Assembly (NCBI RefSeq): GCF_005080725.1
Contig: NZ_CP032999.1
Location: forward strand, 337,605 to 401,604
DNA: 64,000 nt
Direction of reading: 5' to 3'
From: Buchnera aphidicola (Sarucallis kahawaluokalani)
GTDB taxonomy: Bacteria; Pseudomonadota; Gammaproteobacteria; Enterobacterales; Enterobacteriaceae
Shown here: one piece after another, positions 61,648-64,000 of the stretch
How the letters are laid out: each line of letters starts with the position of its first letter
Position numbering within the stretch: the first letter of the stretch is position 1
Notes under the pieces: model-generated
The model's input: only the letters and a program-made list of their open reading frames with translations
Database searches by the model: none
Told to the model about the DNA's origin: nothing
Program-made: the position numbers and the translations under genes

Positions 61648-62103
61648 TTACGATTTTTTAGAAATAATATTAATTGTTATATAACATGAAATATCTTTAT
61701 AAGGCTGAAAAACAATATTATAATTCCCTATTTTACGAATCAAACCACCATATATAATTAACTCGTTTTTTTTTATAGATATACCCAATTCTTTAATTGC
61801 TTGTAATATTTCCTTTACACCAATAGATCCAAATAACTTTCCTGTCGATCTCGCTTGAGAAAATATACACACAGGCGTAATTTTTTTTATTTCTAAAATT
61901 CGTAATTGTGCATTTTGGATATCTACTTGCTCTTGTAATTGTATCTCTTTTTCTTGACGATCTAACTCCTTAATATTAACAAAATTTGCAAATGTAGCCA
62001 TACCATATGGAACAAGATAATTTCTAGCGTATCCTGATTTTACTACAACGGTATGTCCAAATTGTCCTAATCCTGGAATATCTTTTAATAAAATAATTTT
62101 CAT
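61648..62103 (-). CDS. rplI: 50S ribosomal protein L9
   Basis: 151 residues from ATG 62103 (an ATG two codons earlier is also possible). N-terminal domain MKIILLKDIPGLGQFGHTV and VKSGYARNYLVPYGMA, long connecting helix rich in Gln/Glu, and a C-terminal domain with GKLFGSIGVKEI. No good SD; last gene of rpsF-rpsR-rplI. Confidence 0.95.
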   Translation of the reverse strand: MKIILLKDIPGLGQFGHTVVVKSGYARNYLVPYGMATFANFVNIKELDRQEKEIQLQEQVDIQNAQLRILEIKKITPVCIFSQARSTGKLFGSIGVKEILQAIKELGISIKKNELIIYGGLIRKIGNYNIVFQPYKDISCYITINIISKKS

Positions 62104-62126
62104 ATTCATATTATAATATAGTCAAA

Positions 62127-62354
62127 TTATCGATGCTGATCTGTATAAGGAATTAATGCAAGATATCTAGCACACTTAATTGCTTTAGATAATTGTTTTT
62201 GATATTTTGAACAAGTACCTGTAATACGACTAGGAACAATTTTGCTATTTTCTGTGATATAACTTTTTAAAGTTAAAATATCTTTATAATCTATCTTAAC
62301 AACTTTTTCTGCAGTAAATCTACAGAATTTTCTTCTTCGAAAATATCGAACCAT
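62127..62354 (-). CDS. rpsR: 30S ribosomal protein S18
   Basis: 75 residues from ATG 62354, preceded by [49 protein letters not shown] and the end [12 protein letters not shown]. priB, which precedes rpsR in E. coli, is absent from the 59 bp to rpsF. Confidence 0.97.
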   Translation of the reverse strand: MVRYFRRRKFCRFTAEKVVKIDYKDILTLKSYITENSKIVPSRITGTCSKYQKQLSKAIKCARYLALIPYTDQHR

Positions 62355-62413
62355 GACCACTCCGTATAAAAAAATCAATACATTTATAAAATTTTTTTCA
62401 TATTAATAACATC

Positions 62414-62761
62414 TTATAACTTAACTACTTTTTTTTCATCTTTAATTTTTAACATCGGTGATATAGAATTAATTTTATTTTTTACATTTAAAATTAAATT
62501 CCGAATAACAAAATTATCAAAACGAAGTATTTTTTTAAATTGATCAATATTATGAGGTGATAACTCAATATTCATTAATATATAATATGCTTTACGTAAC
62601 TTCTTCACAGAATACGCTAACTGTCTTCTTCCCCAGTCTTCAAAACGATGTATCAAACCATTATTTTTTAAAATAAATTGTTTATAAATATTAATAATTT
62701 TTATTAACTGCTCCGATGTTTGATCAGGATGTATCATGAGTACAATTTCATAATGACGCAT
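62414..62761 (-). CDS. rpsF: 30S ribosomal protein S6
   Basis: 115 residues from ATG 62761 by alignment (MRHYEIVLMIHPDQ); eight upstream in-frame residues lack homology. EDWGRRQLAYSVKKLRKAYYILMN is typical of S6 (residues about 39-62). AAGGA lies 12 bases ahead. The acidic glutamate-modified tail of E. coli S6 is not seen; it ends in KKVVKL. Confidence 0.95.
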   Translation of the reverse strand: MRHYEIVLMIHPDQTSEQLIKIINIYKQFILKNNGLIHRFEDWGRRQLAYSVKKLRKAYYILMNIELSPHNIDQFKKILRFDNFVIRNLILNVKNKINSISPMLKIKDEKKVVKL

Positions 62762-62932
62762 AAAATTAAAAATCCTTTTGCACAATATTTTGACATTAAA
62801 TCATTCAAAAAAAAAATAAAAAAACAATATATCATTGTATTCCAAAAAAGTATATACAATTGATCCTATAAAAAAAATTAAAAAACAATTTAATATAGAG
62901 ATGTTTCTTTGCTCTATTCCTCCTAAAAAATT

Positions 62933-64000
62933 CTACATACTATTTGTATTGAATAAATTACGTACTATAATTGTTTCACTTCTTTCAGGACCAGTAGAAA
63001 TTATATCAATATATACACCATTACCAATATAATTTTCAATATAATTAATATAATTTTGTGCAAAAAAAGGTAGTTTTGAAAATTCAGTAATACCTTTTGT
63101 AGAAATTTTCCAACCAGGAAAAACTTTATATACTGGTTTTAATATACTCCAATCTAAGTAATCAAATGGATTATTAATAATTTCAGCAGTATAAATATTT
63201 TCATATGCAATACACACTTTTATTTCTGATAATTCATCTAAAACATCTAATTTAGTTAAACACAAAGAAGAAATAGAGTTTATCATCACCATACGTAATA
63301 ATAATACTAAATCTAACCAACCTGTTCTTCTTCTACGACCTGTAGTAGATCCAAATTCTTTACCTTTGTTACATAAATAATCATCAACTTCGTTTTTTAA
63401 TTCCGTAGGAAATGGTCCATAACCCACTCTAGTACAATAAGCTTTAAATATACCAATAATAATATTTATCTGGTTTATATGAACACCTGATCCAGTAAAT
63501 ACCCCCCCAAGGGTACTATTAGAGGAAGTAACATAAGGAAAGGTACCATGATCTAAATCTAATAAAGCTCCCTGAGCACCTTCAAAAATAATACGTTTCT
63601 GATCACGATCTGCATTTTTTAAAATCGTTGGTATATCTTTAATTTTATCTTTGATAATACGTTGAGCACATAAAATATTTTCCCAAACAATATTATACTC
63701 CACTGGCTTAGATTTATAATAATGTACAAATTGAAAATTATAATAATCAAGAACACGTTTTATTTTTTCTTGTAATACAGATTCATTATATAAATCACAG
63801 ATTCGTATACCATAACGAGCAACTTTATCCTCATATGCAGGACCAATACCTTTTTGAGTTGTACCAATACATAATTTACCAGATAATTTTTCTCTTAAAA
63901 CATCCATCTTAATATGGTATGGTAAAATTAAAGGACAATTTTTTGATATAAATAAACGGCCAACAACTGAAATACCTAAACTATCCAACATTTTTATTTC
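62933..64000 (-). CDS. purA: Adenylosuccinate synthetase (5' end beyond window)
   Basis: First committed step from IMP to AMP, using GTP and aspartate. The frame is open to the window edge; what is visible corresponds to about residue 75 of E. coli PurA to the end, so the N-terminal GTP-loop region is outside. GTTQKGIGPAYEDKVAR, FEGAQGALLDLDHGTFPYVTSSN (only the GAQG core is diagnostic), GSTTGRRRRTGWLD and the GPERSE tail are intact. An internal ATG at 63991 is not the true start. The 171 bp between purA and rpsF show nothing. Confidence 0.95.
   Translation of the reverse strand, partial: EIKMLDSLGISVVGRLFISKNCPLILPYHIKMDVLREKLSGKLCIGTTQKGIGPAYEDKVARYGIRICDLYNESVLQEKIKRVLDYYNFQFVHYYKSKPVEYNIVWENILCAQRIIKDKIKDIPTILKNADRDQKRIIFEGAQGALLDLDHGTFPYVTSSNSTLGGVFTGSGVHINQINIIIGIFKAYCTRVGYGPFPTELKNEVDDYLCNKGKEFGSTTGRRRRTGWLDLVLLLRMVMINSISSLCLTKLDVLDELSEIKVCIAYENIYTAEIINNPFDYLDWSILKPVYKVFPGWKISTKGITEFSKLPFFAQNYINYIENYIGNGVYIDIISTGPERSETIIVRNLFNTNSM

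Noticed and set aside
63991..63991. Taking the ATG at 63991 as the purA start
   Set aside because: Homology continues upstream to the window edge, and the essential N-terminal nucleotide-binding loop would be missing, so the gene is simply cut by the window.

Overview
The window is strongly A+T-rich (about four-fifths by eye), densely coding and built almost only from gammaproteobacterial housekeeping genes. Gene content and order point to a reduced insect endosymbiont of the Buchnera aphidicola type. The main reasons are: Enterobacteriaceae-like order with many internal deletions; no transposons, phage, CRISPR or regulatory genes; Lys/Asn/Ile-rich proteins; and a 23S-5S rRNA unit detached from 16S and placed as tsaC-aroE-tRNA-Glu-23S-5S, an arrangement known from Buchnera. 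The species-level assignment is inference from layout and protein resemblance, not from a search.

Layout. 1-10.6 kb: the 5' part of cyoA on the minus strand, then bolA, tig, clpP, clpX, lon and the ABC pair mdlA-mdlB on the plus strand (protein folding, proteolysis, export). 10.6-16.1 kb: the SRP RNA gene ffs (minus), dnaX, ybaB, htpG, adk, tRNA-Arg(UCU) (minus) and folD. 16.1-23.0 kb on the minus strand: cysS, cspE, 5S, 23S, tRNA-Glu, aroE, tsaC. 23.2-24.6 kb on the plus strand: def-fmt. 24.7-44.0 kb: an unbroken minus-strand run read as tusDCB, str (rpsL, rpsG, fusA, tuf), S10, spc and alpha operons, with no ribosomal protein gene missing. 44.2-52.6 kb: tsgA (plus), then aroK-aroB-rpe-trpS, tRNA-Ser, deoB-deoD, nfuA and ssb (minus apart from the tRNA). 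52.7-58.6 kb: dnaB, algH, ruvX, hemW, mutY, yggX, with trmB opposed. 58.6-64 kb: sbcB, tRNA-Asn, the CAU-anticodon tRNA-Ile2, pyrE, dut, rplI, rpsR, rpsF and a purA cut by the window edge.

Together the genes cover translation (ribosomal proteins, EF-Tu, EF-G, formylation and deformylation, tRNA sulfur relay and t6A synthesis), protein quality control, replication and limited repair (DnaB, SSB, DnaX, MutY, ExoI), shikimate steps for aromatic amino acid synthesis (aroE, aroB, aroK), one-carbon and nucleotide metabolism, and quinol oxidase respiration.

I found no new multi-gene system. The points most worth a second look are a ClpX that lacks its N-terminal zinc-binding domain, a perfect 33-bp inverted repeat enclosing 23S rRNA together with a boxA and a private promoter, divergent tRNA promoters whose -35 boxes overlap by five bases, a terminator and promoter fused at the S10/spc boundary, and long poly(A) tracts inside essential genes.
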